Both the position numbers and the translations under genes were made by a program. From JANYJJ01 sp038241115 (GTDB taxonomy: Bacteria > Pseudomonadota > Gammaproteobacteria > Burkholderiales > Burkholderiaceae_C), in assembly GCA_038241115.1 (NCBI GenBank), contig JBBRGA010000025.1:1-28792 (forward strand): a DNA stretch of 28,792 bases. Reading direction: 5' to 3'. Below are positions 1-7,071 of the stretch, piece after piece; positions within the stretch are counted from its first letter, which is position 1, and each line of letters begins with the position of its first letter. Below the pieces are notes generated by a model. It was not told where the DNA came from. It saw only the letters and a program-made list of their open reading frames with translations, and did not search any database.

Positions 1-122
1 TAGCTACGGCTATGGGCCTGCAAACCCGGCAAAAACTGTCCTCGCTGGGGCCACCTTTCGCTTCGCCGCCTTCTGCCGCCCACACTCCTAGCCAGCGCTT
101 TGGAACAAGCTGAGCTTCGCGC
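1..122. other. unassigned left edge
   Basis: No gene can be supported here. On the + strand one frame is open from the edge to a TAG at about position 91, giving a short tail with no recognisable family. It may be chance or the end of a gene lying outside the window. The segment also follows the stop of the phosphoethanolamine transferase on the - strand, but I see no stem followed by a T-run that would end that gene's transcript. Confidence 0.3.
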
Positions 123-1841
123 TCACCGCGGTTTTCGGCAAGTCGCGAAAGCATCCAGGGGTTCTTGATATTCGGCTGCGCTCACGCCCGCCAAACCGAG
201 CACGGTGTGGAAGAGGTTGTCATGGGTGAACGCGGTGTCTTTGAGGTCGTTCAAACAGGACTTGCGCAAGGCGGCGTTGTTTGCCGTCACGGCTCCATTT
301 GAACGGGTGGCCTCGGCTTGCCAAAAGATCATCGGAACATGCTTTTGAGCCCGCGGCGCCACCGCATAGGGCAGGCCGTGCAAGTACAAATTATTTTCGC
401 CCAGCGATTCACCGTGATCAGACACATAGAGCATCTGCGCATCGAAGCCGCCGGCTTTGGCTTTCAGCCAGCCGATGGACGACGCCAGAACATGGTCGGT
501 GTAAGCAATCGAGTTGTCGTAAGCATTGATCAGCGACGCTGGCTCGCACTGCTGCAAGGCACTGTTGGTGCACTCTGGCAAAAACGGCTTGCGCTGCGGC
601 GGTGAGCGCTTGAAGTAAGCCGGGCCGTGGCTGCCCATGTGGTGCAAAACGATGACCACGCCCTGGGCCCTGCGCGCCTCGGGCAACGCTGCCATGCGGG
701 TTTCCAAGTCGTGCAGCAACGCAGCATCCAGGCACTCACCGCCAGCGCAAAGGCCCGCCGGCAAAGGACGGTTCGTTGATGCAGGCACGGAGGCATACGC
801 ATTCGGCACGCGCTCGCACAAACCTTTGCAGCCCGATTGGTTGTCGAGCCACAGCACGGCCAAACCGGCGCGCTGCAAGACGTCCAGCAAGTTCTCGTGG
901 TCGCGGTCGCGCGCTTCGAAGTCGCGTCTGCCGAGGTGGGAAAACATGCAGGGCAAAGACGCCGCAGTGTTGGTGCCGCAGGAAGTCACGTCGCGAAAAC
1001 TCGTCACGCCCAGCGCCGCCAACTCTGGGTTGGTTGGGCGCCCGTAGCCGTTCAAGGCAAAGTGATCCGCGCGCGCCGTCTCACCAATCACCAACAGCAG
1101 AAGCGGCGGTTTTGCATCGGCAGATCTGACCACTTTGGCGTCAAGCCCGATGGATTGCGGCGGGCCTTTGGGCTTGGCGTTGGCTTGCACCGCGATAACG
1201 GCCAAGCCGAAATACGCGTTCAGCGGATTGATGAGGTAGCGCATGGAGCGGTGGTTGCGCATGGTGCTCGACAGATCGGCAAACGACGCCATCAGCAGCG
1301 CGACCATGACGACAAACAGCACCACCACGGCGAGCAGATTGCGCAGCAACTGCGAGCTGAATTTCAGCCGCTGCACCGGCATGCGCCAAAGCAAAAGGAG
1401 GGGGAAAACCGCCAGCAGCAGGACGCTGATAAGCATCGGCCAGCCCAACAAATCGCGCGTTTCCCGCACATCCGTTTGCACCACGTTGAGCATCATGGTG
1501 GGGTCTATGACCACGCCGTAGCTGCCCATGAAATGCGCGCACAGCGCAGCCGAAATAAAAAACACCGCGATCAAAAGTTTGATACTGCGCGACCAGGCGA
1601 ACAAGGCCAGCAAAATCAAGGTGGCACAAGCGATGACCGCGCCGAATGCGAGCATGAAAAGCACACCGCGCACAGAGGCCATCTCTGGCAAGGCGGCCAT
1701 GGCGCGCCACAGCGGCCAATTGCAAACGCTGGCTGTCCACAGCGACGCCAGCGCCGCCAGCGTCAGCGGGTTCCATTCAGGGCGTATTTTTGAGCGGTTG
1801 AAACTGCTGAGGTTGGTGGCAGACGAAGACGGCTTGAGCAT
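123..1841 (-). CDS. eptA: lipid A phosphoethanolamine transferase (EptA/MCR-like)
   Basis: Inner-membrane enzyme of the alkaline phosphatase/sulfatase fold that moves phosphoethanolamine from phosphatidylethanolamine to lipid A, lowering surface negative charge; this modification is known to reduce polymyxin binding. The 572-residue protein has about five hydrophobic segments in residues 25-220 and then a periplasmic catalytic domain. The expected metal and catalytic residues are visible: E254 in VIGETARADHF, nucleophile T292 in CGTNTAASLPCMF, H405 in GSHGPAY, D475-H476 in SDHGESLGENN, and H488 in LHGLPY. Several cysteines in the catalytic domain (288, 298, 338, 342, 365, 370, 424, 432) fit the disulfides of the family. 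No two-component regulator is adjacent. It lies downstream of dnaJ on the same strand but is separated by a terminator. The family call is firm; the acceptor (lipid A rather than another glycan) is inferred. Confidence 0.88.
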   Translation of the reverse strand: MLKPSSSATNLSSFNRSKIRPEWNPLTLAALASLWTASVCNWPLWRAMAALPEMASVRGVLFMLAFGAVIACATLILLALFAWSRSIKLLIAVFFISAALCAHFMGSYGVVIDPTMMLNVVQTDVRETRDLLGWPMLISVLLLAVFPLLLLWRMPVQRLKFSSQLLRNLLAVVVLFVVMVALLMASFADLSSTMRNHRSMRYLINPLNAYFGLAVIAVQANAKPKGPPQSIGLDAKVVRSADAKPPLLLLVIGETARADHFALNGYGRPTNPELAALGVTSFRDVTSCGTNTAASLPCMFSHLGRRDFEARDRDHENLLDVLQRAGLAVLWLDNQSGCKGLCERVPNAYASVPASTNRPLPAGLCAGGECLDAALLHDLETRMAALPEARRAQGVVIVLHHMGSHGPAYFKRSPPQRKPFLPECTNSALQQCEPASLINAYDNSIAYTDHVLASSIGWLKAKAGGFDAQMLYVSDHGESLGENNLYLHGLPYAVAPRAQKHVPMIFWQAEATRSNGAVTANNAALRKSCLNDLKDTAFTHDNLFHTVLGLAGVSAAEYQEPLDAFATCRKPR

Positions 1842-1886
1842 GGGTTGAATTGTCGATCAGGCGGTGTTGCATGACGGGCCGCGCAC

Positions 1887-1914
1887 GTGAAAACGGCAGC
1901 CCGCGAGGCTGCCG
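1887..1914 (-). terminator. rho-independent terminator after dnaJ
   Basis: Perfect 8-bp inverted repeat (CGGCAGCC at 1894-1901, GGCTGCCG at 1907-1914) with a 5-nt loop, followed on the - strand by a short TTTT run at 1890-1893. It lies about 30 bases past the dnaJ stop and would end the grpE-dnaK-dnaJ transcript before eptA. Confidence 0.7.
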
Positions 1915-1924
1915 ATCAGGTGTT

Positions 1925-1941
1925 CGCTTGCTATGCAAGCG
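1925..1941 (-). other. hairpin immediately after dnaJ stop
   Basis: Perfect 7-bp inverted repeat (CGCTTGC/GCAAGCG) with a 3-nt loop, starting 4 bases after the dnaJ stop codon. There is no T-run. In tandem with the terminator at 1894-1914 it may protect the 3' end of the heat-shock mRNA; that role is inference. Confidence 0.55.
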
Positions 1942-1945
1942 TGAA

Positions 1946-3076
1946 TTATTTGAACAGTCCCTTGACCCGGTCCGACCAGGTTTTTGAATTCGGTGAATGC
2001 TTCTCGCCGCCTTTGCGGAAAGATTCGTCCACCTCCTTCAACAACTTGCGCTGGTGCTCGGTGAGCTTCACGGGCGTCTCCACACTCACGTGGCAATAAA
2101 GGTCGCCGGGGTAACTTGAGCGAACGCCTTTGATGCCCTTGCCGCGCAAGCGAAACGTCTTGCCGTGCTGCGTGCCTTCAGGCAAATCAATTTCTGCCTG
2201 CCCGCCCAAGGTGGGCACCTCGATGCCGCCGCCCAATGCCGCAGTGGTCATCAACACCGGCACGGTGCAGTGGAGATCGTCGCCGTCACGCTCGAAGATG
2301 TCGTGTTGCTTGATGCGGATTTCGATGTACAGGTCACCACTGGGGCCGCCGTTGGTTCCGGGTTCACCGTTGCCTGCCGAGCGGATGCGCATGCCTTCAT
2401 TGATGCCTGCCGGAATTTTCACTTCCAGGGTTTTGTTCTTTTTGATCTTGCCTTGCCCGGAGCACGTGGTGCAGGGCTCGGGAATGATCTTGCCTGTGCC
2501 GCTGCAGTGCGGGCAGGCCTGTTGAATGCTGAAGAAACCTTGGCGCATGTGGACGGTGCCCGCACCATTGCAAGTGCCGCAACTCTTGGCCGAAGTGCCC
2601 ACTTTCGCGCCTGAACCTTTGCAGGTTTCGCAGGTTTCCCAACTCGGTATCCGGATTTGCGTGTCTTTGCCCGCAGAGGCTTCTTCGAGTGTGATTTCAA
2701 CCGCGTAGCTCAAGTCGCTGCCGCGGTAGATCTGCTGTCCGCCGCCGCGACGCTGCGCGCCGCCACCGCCGAAGATGTCGCCAAAAATATCGCCAAAAGC
2801 TTCGGCGAAACCGCCCTCGGCACCGCCGCGTCCGGCCATGTTGGGATCGACGCCGGCGTGGCCGTGCTGGTCGTAGGCCGCACGCTTGTTGCCATCAGAC
2901 AGCATCTCGTAGGCTTCTTTGCTTTCCTTGAACATCTCCTCCGACTTCTTGGCGCCTTCGCCCTGATTGCGGTCAGGGTGATGTTTCATCGCCAGTTTTC
3001 GGTAGGCTTTTTTGATGTCCTCTTCGGTGGCATTTTTTGGCACACCCAGCACATCGTAGTAGTCACGCTTGGCCAT
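1946..3076 (-). CDS. dnaJ: chaperone DnaJ (Hsp40)
   Basis: Cytoplasmic co-chaperone that delivers unfolded substrates to DnaK and stimulates its ATPase. From the ATG at 3076 the protein is 376 residues, the usual length. The J domain has the HPD triad at residues 33-35; a Gly/Phe-rich linker covers roughly 75-115; four CxxCxGxG zinc motifs start at C149, C166, C188 and C202; the C-terminal substrate-binding domains follow. The frame extends one codon further to a TTG at 3079, but the ATG gives the standard MAKRDYYDVLGV start, with AGGTGAG just upstream. It is third in a grpE-dnaK-dnaJ unit; the 159-base gap to dnaK holds strong inverted repeats. I see no CTTGAA promoter of its own, so it probably depends on read-through. 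Confidence 0.97.
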   Translation of the reverse strand: MAKRDYYDVLGVPKNATEEDIKKAYRKLAMKHHPDRNQGEGAKKSEEMFKESKEAYEMLSDGNKRAAYDQHGHAGVDPNMAGRGGAEGGFAEAFGDIFGDIFGGGGAQRRGGGQQIYRGSDLSYAVEITLEEASAGKDTQIRIPSWETCETCKGSGAKVGTSAKSCGTCNGAGTVHMRQGFFSIQQACPHCSGTGKIIPEPCTTCSGQGKIKKNKTLEVKIPAGINEGMRIRSAGNGEPGTNGGPSGDLYIEIRIKQHDIFERDGDDLHCTVPVLMTTAALGGGIEVPTLGGQAEIDLPEGTQHGKTFRLRGKGIKGVRSSYPGDLYCHVSVETPVKLTEHQRKLLKEVDESFRKGGEKHSPNSKTWSDRVKGLFK

Positions 3077-3120
3077 CAACTCACCTGCCTATCGAAATTA
3101 CAAAACGCTTGAAACGGCAT

Positions 3121-3166
3121 CGCCGCGTTGAGGTGCAAACGCTGTTTGCATGGCTCGAACGCGGCG
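3121..3166 (-). other. nested stem-loop upstream of dnaJ
   Basis: Outer perfect 9-bp inverted repeat CGCCGCGTT (3121-3129) / AACGCGGCG (3158-3166) enclosing a perfect 7-bp hairpin TGCAAAC (3134-3140) / GTTTGCA (3144-3150) with a 3-nt loop. It ends about 45 bases upstream of the dnaJ start codon, within the dnaK-dnaJ mRNA leader segment. No T-run, so not a classical terminator. Confidence 0.65.
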
Positions 3167-3176
3167 ACAGTGAAGG

Positions 3177-3225
3177 AAGCAGCAGGCGCTTTTTCAGCGC
3201 TGCTTTGCCCTGAGGCCTGCTGCTT
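3177..3225 (-). other. long inverted repeat after dnaK
   Basis: Perfect 11-bp inverted repeat AAGCAGCAGGC (3177-3187) / GCCTGCTGCTT (3215-3225) with a 27-base loop that itself contains a GCGC...GCGC stem. It begins about 10 bases past the dnaK stop. With no T-run it looks more like a 3' stabiliser or processing structure than a terminator. Confidence 0.6.
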
Positions 3226-3235
3226 TCCGCTTCAC

Positions 3236-5197
3236 TTACTTCTTGTCTTTGACTTCCTTGAACTCCGCGTCAACGACGTTGTCGTCATTGGCTTTGGCGC
3301 CCTTAGAGGAGTCGCCTGCAGGTGACTCACCAGTCGCACCTTCGGCCGCAGCACCTGCCGCCGCTTGCGCTGCTTGCGTTTCCGCGTAGACCTTTTCGCC
3401 GAGCTTCTGACTCGCCGTCATCAGGGCTTCCGTCTTGGCTTCGATGTCGGCTTTGTCTTCGCCCTTGACTGACTCTTCCGAGTCTTTCAGCGCGGACTCG
3501 ATCTTTTCCTTGTCGGCCGCATCGAGCTTGTCGCCATGCTCGGTCATGCTTTTCTTGACGCTGTGCACCATGGCGTCAGCCGAATTGCGAGCCTGAATCA
3601 GATCGAGCTTTTTCTTGTCTTCGGCGGCGTTCAGTTCAGCGTCTTTCACCATCGCCTGAATTTCGGCTTCGCTCAAGCCTGAGTTCGCTTTGATGGTGAT
3701 TTTGTTTTCCTTGCCTGTGCCTTTGTCCTTCGCGCCCACATGCAGGATGCCGTTGGCATCGATGTCAAAACTTACCTCAACCTGCGGCGTGCCGCGCGGT
3801 GCTGGTGGAATGCCTTCAAGGTTGAATTCGCCAAGGCTCTTGTTGCCCGAAGCCATCTCACGCTCACCTTGGTAGACCTTGATCGTCACAGCAGGTTGGT
3901 TGTCGTCGGCTGTAGAAAACGTCTGTGAGAACTTGGTCGGAATGGTCGTGTTCTTCTTGATCATCTTAGTCATCACGCCGCCCAAGGTCTCAATGCCCAA
4001 ACTCAAAGGCGTCACGTCCAGCAGCAGCACGTCAGTGCGGTCGCCGGCCAGAACTTGGCCTTGAATTGCGGCACCGACAGCGACGGCCTCGTCGGGGTTG
4101 ACATCCTTGCGTGGTTCTTTGCCGAAGAACTCTTTGACCTTCTCCTGCACCTTCGGCATGCGGCTCATGCCGCCCACCAAGATCACATCGTCAATCGCTC
4201 TCACAGCAACGCCGGCGTCTTTGATGGCGGTGCGGCACGGCGCAATGGTGCGCTCAATCAGGTCGTCTACCAACGCTTCCAACTTCGCGCGGCTGAGTTT
4301 GATGTTGAGGTGTTTCGGGCCCGATGCATCGGCCGTCACGTAGGGCAAGTTGATGTCGGTTTGCGAGCTGCTTGACAGCTCGATCTTTGCTTTTTCGGCG
4401 GCCTCTTTCAGACGCTGCAGGGCGAGCACGTCTTTGCCCAAATCAACGCCTTGGTCTTTCTTGAACTCGGCAATGATGTATTCGATGACGCGCTGGTCGA
4501 AGTCTTCACCGCCCAGGAAGGTGTCGCCGTTGGTGGCCAACACCTCAAATTGCTTTTCACCGTCAACGTCGGCGATCTCGATGATGGACACGTCAAACGT
4601 GCCGCCGCCGAGGTCGTACACCGCGATCTTGCGGTCGCCTTTTTCGTTCTTGTCCAAACCAAAGGCCAGTGCGGCGGCCGTGGGCTCGTTGATGATGCGT
4701 TTCACGTCCAAGCCTGCAATGCGGCCGGCGTCTTTAGTGGCTTGACGCTGTGCGTCATTGAAATAAGCCGGGACCGTGATGACGGCGTCGGTGACTTCCT
4801 CACCGAGATAGTCTTCCGCAGTTTTCTTCATCTTGCGCAAAATTTCGGCGCTGACCTGTTGCGGTGCGAGCTTTTTGCCACGCACTTCGACCCACGCGTC
4901 GCCGTTGTCGGCGGCGGCAATTTTGAAGGGCATCAGGTCGATGTCTTTTTGAACTTCCTTTTCCGAGAACTTGCGCCCAATGAGCCGTTTCACGGCGTAC
5001 AGCGTGTTCTTCGGGTTGGTCACGGCTTGGCGTTTGGCCGAGGCCCCGACCAAAATTTCGTCGTTGTCCTGGTACGCAATGATCGACGGCGTGGTGCGCG
5101 CACCTTCACTGTTTTCGATCACTTTGGTGGTGTTGCCTTCCATGATGGCCACGCACGAATTGGTCGTGCCGAGGTCAATGCCGATAATTCTTCCCAT
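3236..5197 (-). CDS. dnaK: molecular chaperone DnaK (Hsp70)
   Basis: ATP-dependent cytoplasmic chaperone working with DnaJ and GrpE, and in other proteobacteria also a negative regulator of sigma-32. The 653-residue length is typical. The nucleotide-binding domain begins MGRIIGIDLGTTNS (phosphate loop, residues 8-14) and has DLGGGTFDVS near residue 197; the substrate-binding domain and helical lid follow, ending in an acidic tail with DDNVVDAEF, typical of proteobacterial DnaK. The ATG at 5197 has CAGGAGC upstream at ideal spacing. A sigma-32-like promoter lies at 5247-5274, so dnaK may be transcribed both from here and from grpE. It is separated from grpE by 113 bases. Confidence 0.98.
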   Translation of the reverse strand: MGRIIGIDLGTTNSCVAIMEGNTTKVIENSEGARTTPSIIAYQDNDEILVGASAKRQAVTNPKNTLYAVKRLIGRKFSEKEVQKDIDLMPFKIAAADNGDAWVEVRGKKLAPQQVSAEILRKMKKTAEDYLGEEVTDAVITVPAYFNDAQRQATKDAGRIAGLDVKRIINEPTAAALAFGLDKNEKGDRKIAVYDLGGGTFDVSIIEIADVDGEKQFEVLATNGDTFLGGEDFDQRVIEYIIAEFKKDQGVDLGKDVLALQRLKEAAEKAKIELSSSSQTDINLPYVTADASGPKHLNIKLSRAKLEALVDDLIERTIAPCRTAIKDAGVAVRAIDDVILVGGMSRMPKVQEKVKEFFGKEPRKDVNPDEAVAVGAAIQGQVLAGDRTDVLLLDVTPLSLGIETLGGVMTKMIKKNTTIPTKFSQTFSTADDNQPAVTIKVYQGEREMASGNKSLGEFNLEGIPPAPRGTPQVEVSFDIDANGILHVGAKDKGTGKENKITIKANSGLSEAEIQAMVKDAELNAAEDKKKLDLIQARNSADAMVHSVKKSMTEHGDKLDAADKEKIESALKDSEESVKGEDKADIEAKTEALMTASQKLGEKVYAETQAAQAAAGAAAEGATGESPAGDSSKGAKANDDNVVDAEFKEVKDKK

Positions 5198-5246
5198 GTC
5201 GATGCTCCTGAAAAATTTGTGTCCACCGAAGTTGACGATGTGTGGA

Positions 5247-5274
5247 ACTTGCGGACGGTTGTGGCTATTTCAAG
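5247..5274 (-). promoter_or_regulatory. sigma-32-like promoter of dnaK
   Basis: On the - strand CTTGAA (5269-5274), a 14-base spacer, then CCGCAAGT (5247-5254). The -35 is a perfect match to the heat-shock consensus and the -10 matches CCCCATnT at most positions. The predicted start is about 45 bases upstream of the dnaK ATG. The same architecture appears before clpB and grpE. Confidence 0.65.
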
Positions 5275-5310
5275 CCAAGCTGAAGGGTGCGTGTTTGCCG
5301 CTAAGCGTGC

Positions 5311-5865
5311 TCAATTAGGGGCAGACACGGTGACCAACGCCGGCCGCAACACCCTGTCGGAAATCAAGTAGCCTTTTTGCAGCACCGCCACCACGGTGTT
5401 TGCGCCTTGGGTCGAATCGACTGCAGCAGGCACCACGCTGATAGCTTGATGCTGGTGCGGATCAAACTTCGTTCCCGCGACCGGATTGATTTCGAAAACT
5501 TTGTTGCGCTCGAGCGCCGCGGACAGTTGGCGCAGGGTGGCGTGCACACCCTCCAGCATTTGCTCCGGCGAAGCGTCGGTGATGGAAATCGCGGCTTCCA
5601 AGCTGTCCTTCACAGGCAACAGGCTGTCGGCAAAAGCTTCGACCGCGAACTTGCGTGCTTTGGAGATGTCTTCCTCGGCGCGACGCCGCGTATTTTCGGC
5701 TGCAGCCTTGGCGCGCATGTACGCGTCAGCCATCTCAGCGTGCTTGGCTTCGAGCTCGACCAATCGGGATTCAGCGGAGAGCTCGCTGACGTTTGTGTCC
5801 GGATGACCTTCGGCACCGGGCGGTGCGCCATCAGATGAGTTTTGTGCGTTGTCAGAGTGGTTCAT
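5311..5865 (-). CDS. grpE: nucleotide exchange factor GrpE
   Basis: Releases ADP from DnaK and so resets the chaperone cycle; acts as a dimer in the cytoplasm. At 184 residues it is of normal length: a low-complexity acidic N-terminus (about 1-30), a long coiled coil (about 30-90) with ELEAKHAEMADAYMRAKAAAEN, then the beta domain with the GTKFDPHQHQAIS signature near residue 130. It is the first gene of the heat-shock unit, reading towards dnaK 113 bases away. A sigma-32-like promoter at 5891-5918 lies just upstream. Confidence 0.96.
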   Translation of the reverse strand: MNHSDNAQNSSDGAPPGAEGHPDTNVSELSAESRLVELEAKHAEMADAYMRAKAAAENTRRRAEEDISKARKFAVEAFADSLLPVKDSLEAAISITDASPEQMLEGVHATLRQLSAALERNKVFEINPVAGTKFDPHQHQAISVVPAAVDSTQGANTVVAVLQKGYLISDRVLRPALVTVSAPN

Positions 5866-5890
5866 AGAAAAAAATCCTGCGATCCCTTGG

Positions 5891-5918
5891 AGGTGGGTGT
5901 CATGTCCACGCTTTCAAG
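5891..5918 (-). promoter_or_regulatory. sigma-32-like promoter of grpE
   Basis: On the - strand CTTGAA (5913-5918), a 14-base spacer, then ACCCACCT (5891-5898). The -35 is perfect and the -10 retains the CCCA core. The predicted start leaves a short leader of about 20 bases before the grpE ATG at 5865. Confidence 0.6.
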
Positions 5919-5994
5919 AAGGATTTGGAACTTTCTTCGGCACCCAGCCGTGCTTTTTCACAAGGAACTGAATTTCTCAGTTCTATGCGCGCTT

Positions 5995-6471
5995 TCAGCC
6001 TGATTTTTTCAAATCTTTGACGGCCTTCAAAACCTCTTCCACGTGCCCCGCCACTTTCAGGCCGCGCCATTCCGAGCGCAAAACACCGTGGGTATCAATC
6101 AAGAAGGTGCTGCGCTCGATACCCTTGACCTTCTTGCCGTACATGATTTTGTTCTTCACTACGCCGAACATGTGGCAAAGCTTCTCTTCAGTGTCGGCAA
6201 TCAGCTCGAATGGCAGTTCCAGGGCGGCCTTGAATTTCTCGTGCGACGCCATGTTGTCGCGCGAAACCCCAAACACCACGGCGCCCGCTTTGACAAAATC
6301 TTTGTGGTGATCACGAAAAGTCATGCTCTCAGTGGTGCAGCCGGGCGTGTTGTCCTTCGGGTAAAAGTACAGCACAACAATTTGACCCACGTACGCGAGC
6401 GGCGCGAACTTCACTCCGCCGGTTGCGAGCGCTTCAAATTCCGGCAGGGCTTTGTTCAGAGCTGGCGTCAT
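5995..6471 (-). CDS. bcp: thioredoxin-dependent peroxiredoxin (Bcp/PrxQ)
   Basis: Reduces hydrogen peroxide and organic peroxides at a thiol, recycled by thioredoxin. The 158-residue protein has the peroxidatic cysteine C45 in NTPGCTTES, and the thioredoxin-fold core continues to IERSTFLID. The resolving cysteine five residues later, present in E. coli Bcp, is absent (M50 instead). The only other cysteine is C99 in EKLCHMFGVV, so this may be a two-Cys enzyme of the other PrxQ geometry or a one-Cys enzyme. It stands alone on the - strand, upstream of the grpE promoter region, and has a perfect TATAAT about 65 bases upstream of its start. Confidence 0.93.
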   Translation of the reverse strand: MTPALNKALPEFEALATGGVKFAPLAYVGQIVVLYFYPKDNTPGCTTESMTFRDHHKDFVKAGAVVFGVSRDNMASHEKFKAALELPFELIADTEEKLCHMFGVVKNKIMYGKKVKGIERSTFLIDTHGVLRSEWRGLKVAGHVEEVLKAVKDLKKSG

Positions 6472-6529
6472 GGATGGTTAGGGTCCGCTTTTGATCCGCT
6501 GGTGCGTCGGTTCGCCCCGTCGCGGGCGT

Positions 6530-6548
6530 AGCCCTCGATTATAGGGCT
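6530..6548 (-). promoter_or_regulatory. likely bcp promoter -10 inside an inverted repeat
   Basis: TATAAT on the - strand (6538-6543) is a perfect -10 box, about 66 bases upstream of the bcp ATG. It lies between the arms of an inverted repeat AGCCCT (6530-6535) / AGGGCT (6543-6548), overlapping the right arm by one base. The -35 is not recognisable, which would fit an activated or repressed promoter. The operator role is a guess. Confidence 0.45.
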
Positions 6549-6576
6549 TTTGTCACACTGCTCGACGGTGCCAACG

Positions 6577-6969
6577 CTAAGGCTTCGCAGGCGGTGACGC
6601 TTCAAAAATGAGTGCGGCAACCACTGCTCGGCTTTCAGCGAGCAGCACGTTATAGGTGCGACAAGCTGCCGCGCTGTCCATGGTTTCAATGCCGATCCGC
6701 GCGTCAAAAAGAGGCTTCAGCAAGGCTGGTTTGACAAAGCGCAAGCGCGCGCCGCTGCCAAAAATCACCAGCTCAGGTTTGAGCTTGGCCAAGGCCTCGA
6801 AGTGCTCCACCTTCAGCGCATCAAAGTCAGTCACATCCCACCTCGAGACCTCGCCTGACCAAGGCACCACCACGCTTTGCGTGTGCTCCACGCCATTGAC
6901 GGCCACGCCGTCAGGGCCGTGACGTGAGATGGCATTGCTGCCTTCCATTCGCTCTGCTTGCAGCTTCAA
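6577..6969 (-). CDS. Mth938-like (DUF498) domain protein
   Basis: A 130-residue protein of the Mth938-like/DUF498 family; its relatives include the mitochondrial complex I assembly factor NDUFAF3, but no biochemical role is established in bacteria. Family landmarks are ELVIFGSGARLRF (about residues 68-80), GIETMDSAAACRTYNVL (about 93-109) and AESRAVVAALIFE at the end. I chose the TTG at 6969, which gives the family-like MKLQAERMEG start and has a purine-rich AAGAGAG upstream; the first ATG (6948) would remove seven conserved residues. It is divergently placed against the aminotransferase at 7072, so the 102 bases between them must hold both promoters. Confidence 0.82.
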   Translation of the reverse strand: MKLQAERMEGSNAISRHGPDGVAVNGVEHTQSVVVPWSGEVSRWDVTDFDALKVEHFEALAKLKPELVIFGSGARLRFVKPALLKPLFDARIGIETMDSAAACRTYNVLLAESRAVVAALIFEASPPAKP

Positions 6970-7071
6970 AATTGCTCTCTTTCGACGAATGACGTGATGT
7001 TAAATTCTAAGGTTTCGGTGCAGCATTCCCTGAACCGTTTGCTCAATCATCGCGGCCCGCGGGAGACATCA

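Noticed and set aside
837..1793. 318-codon + strand frame opposite the phosphoethanolamine transferase
   Set aside because: His/Gln/Arg-rich antisense translation with no domain, while the - strand has all catalytic motifs.
5965..5983. 7-bp hairpin GAACTGA/TCAGTTC between bcp and grpE as a terminator
   Set aside because: Neither strand has a T-run after it; may be chance or an mRNA end structure.
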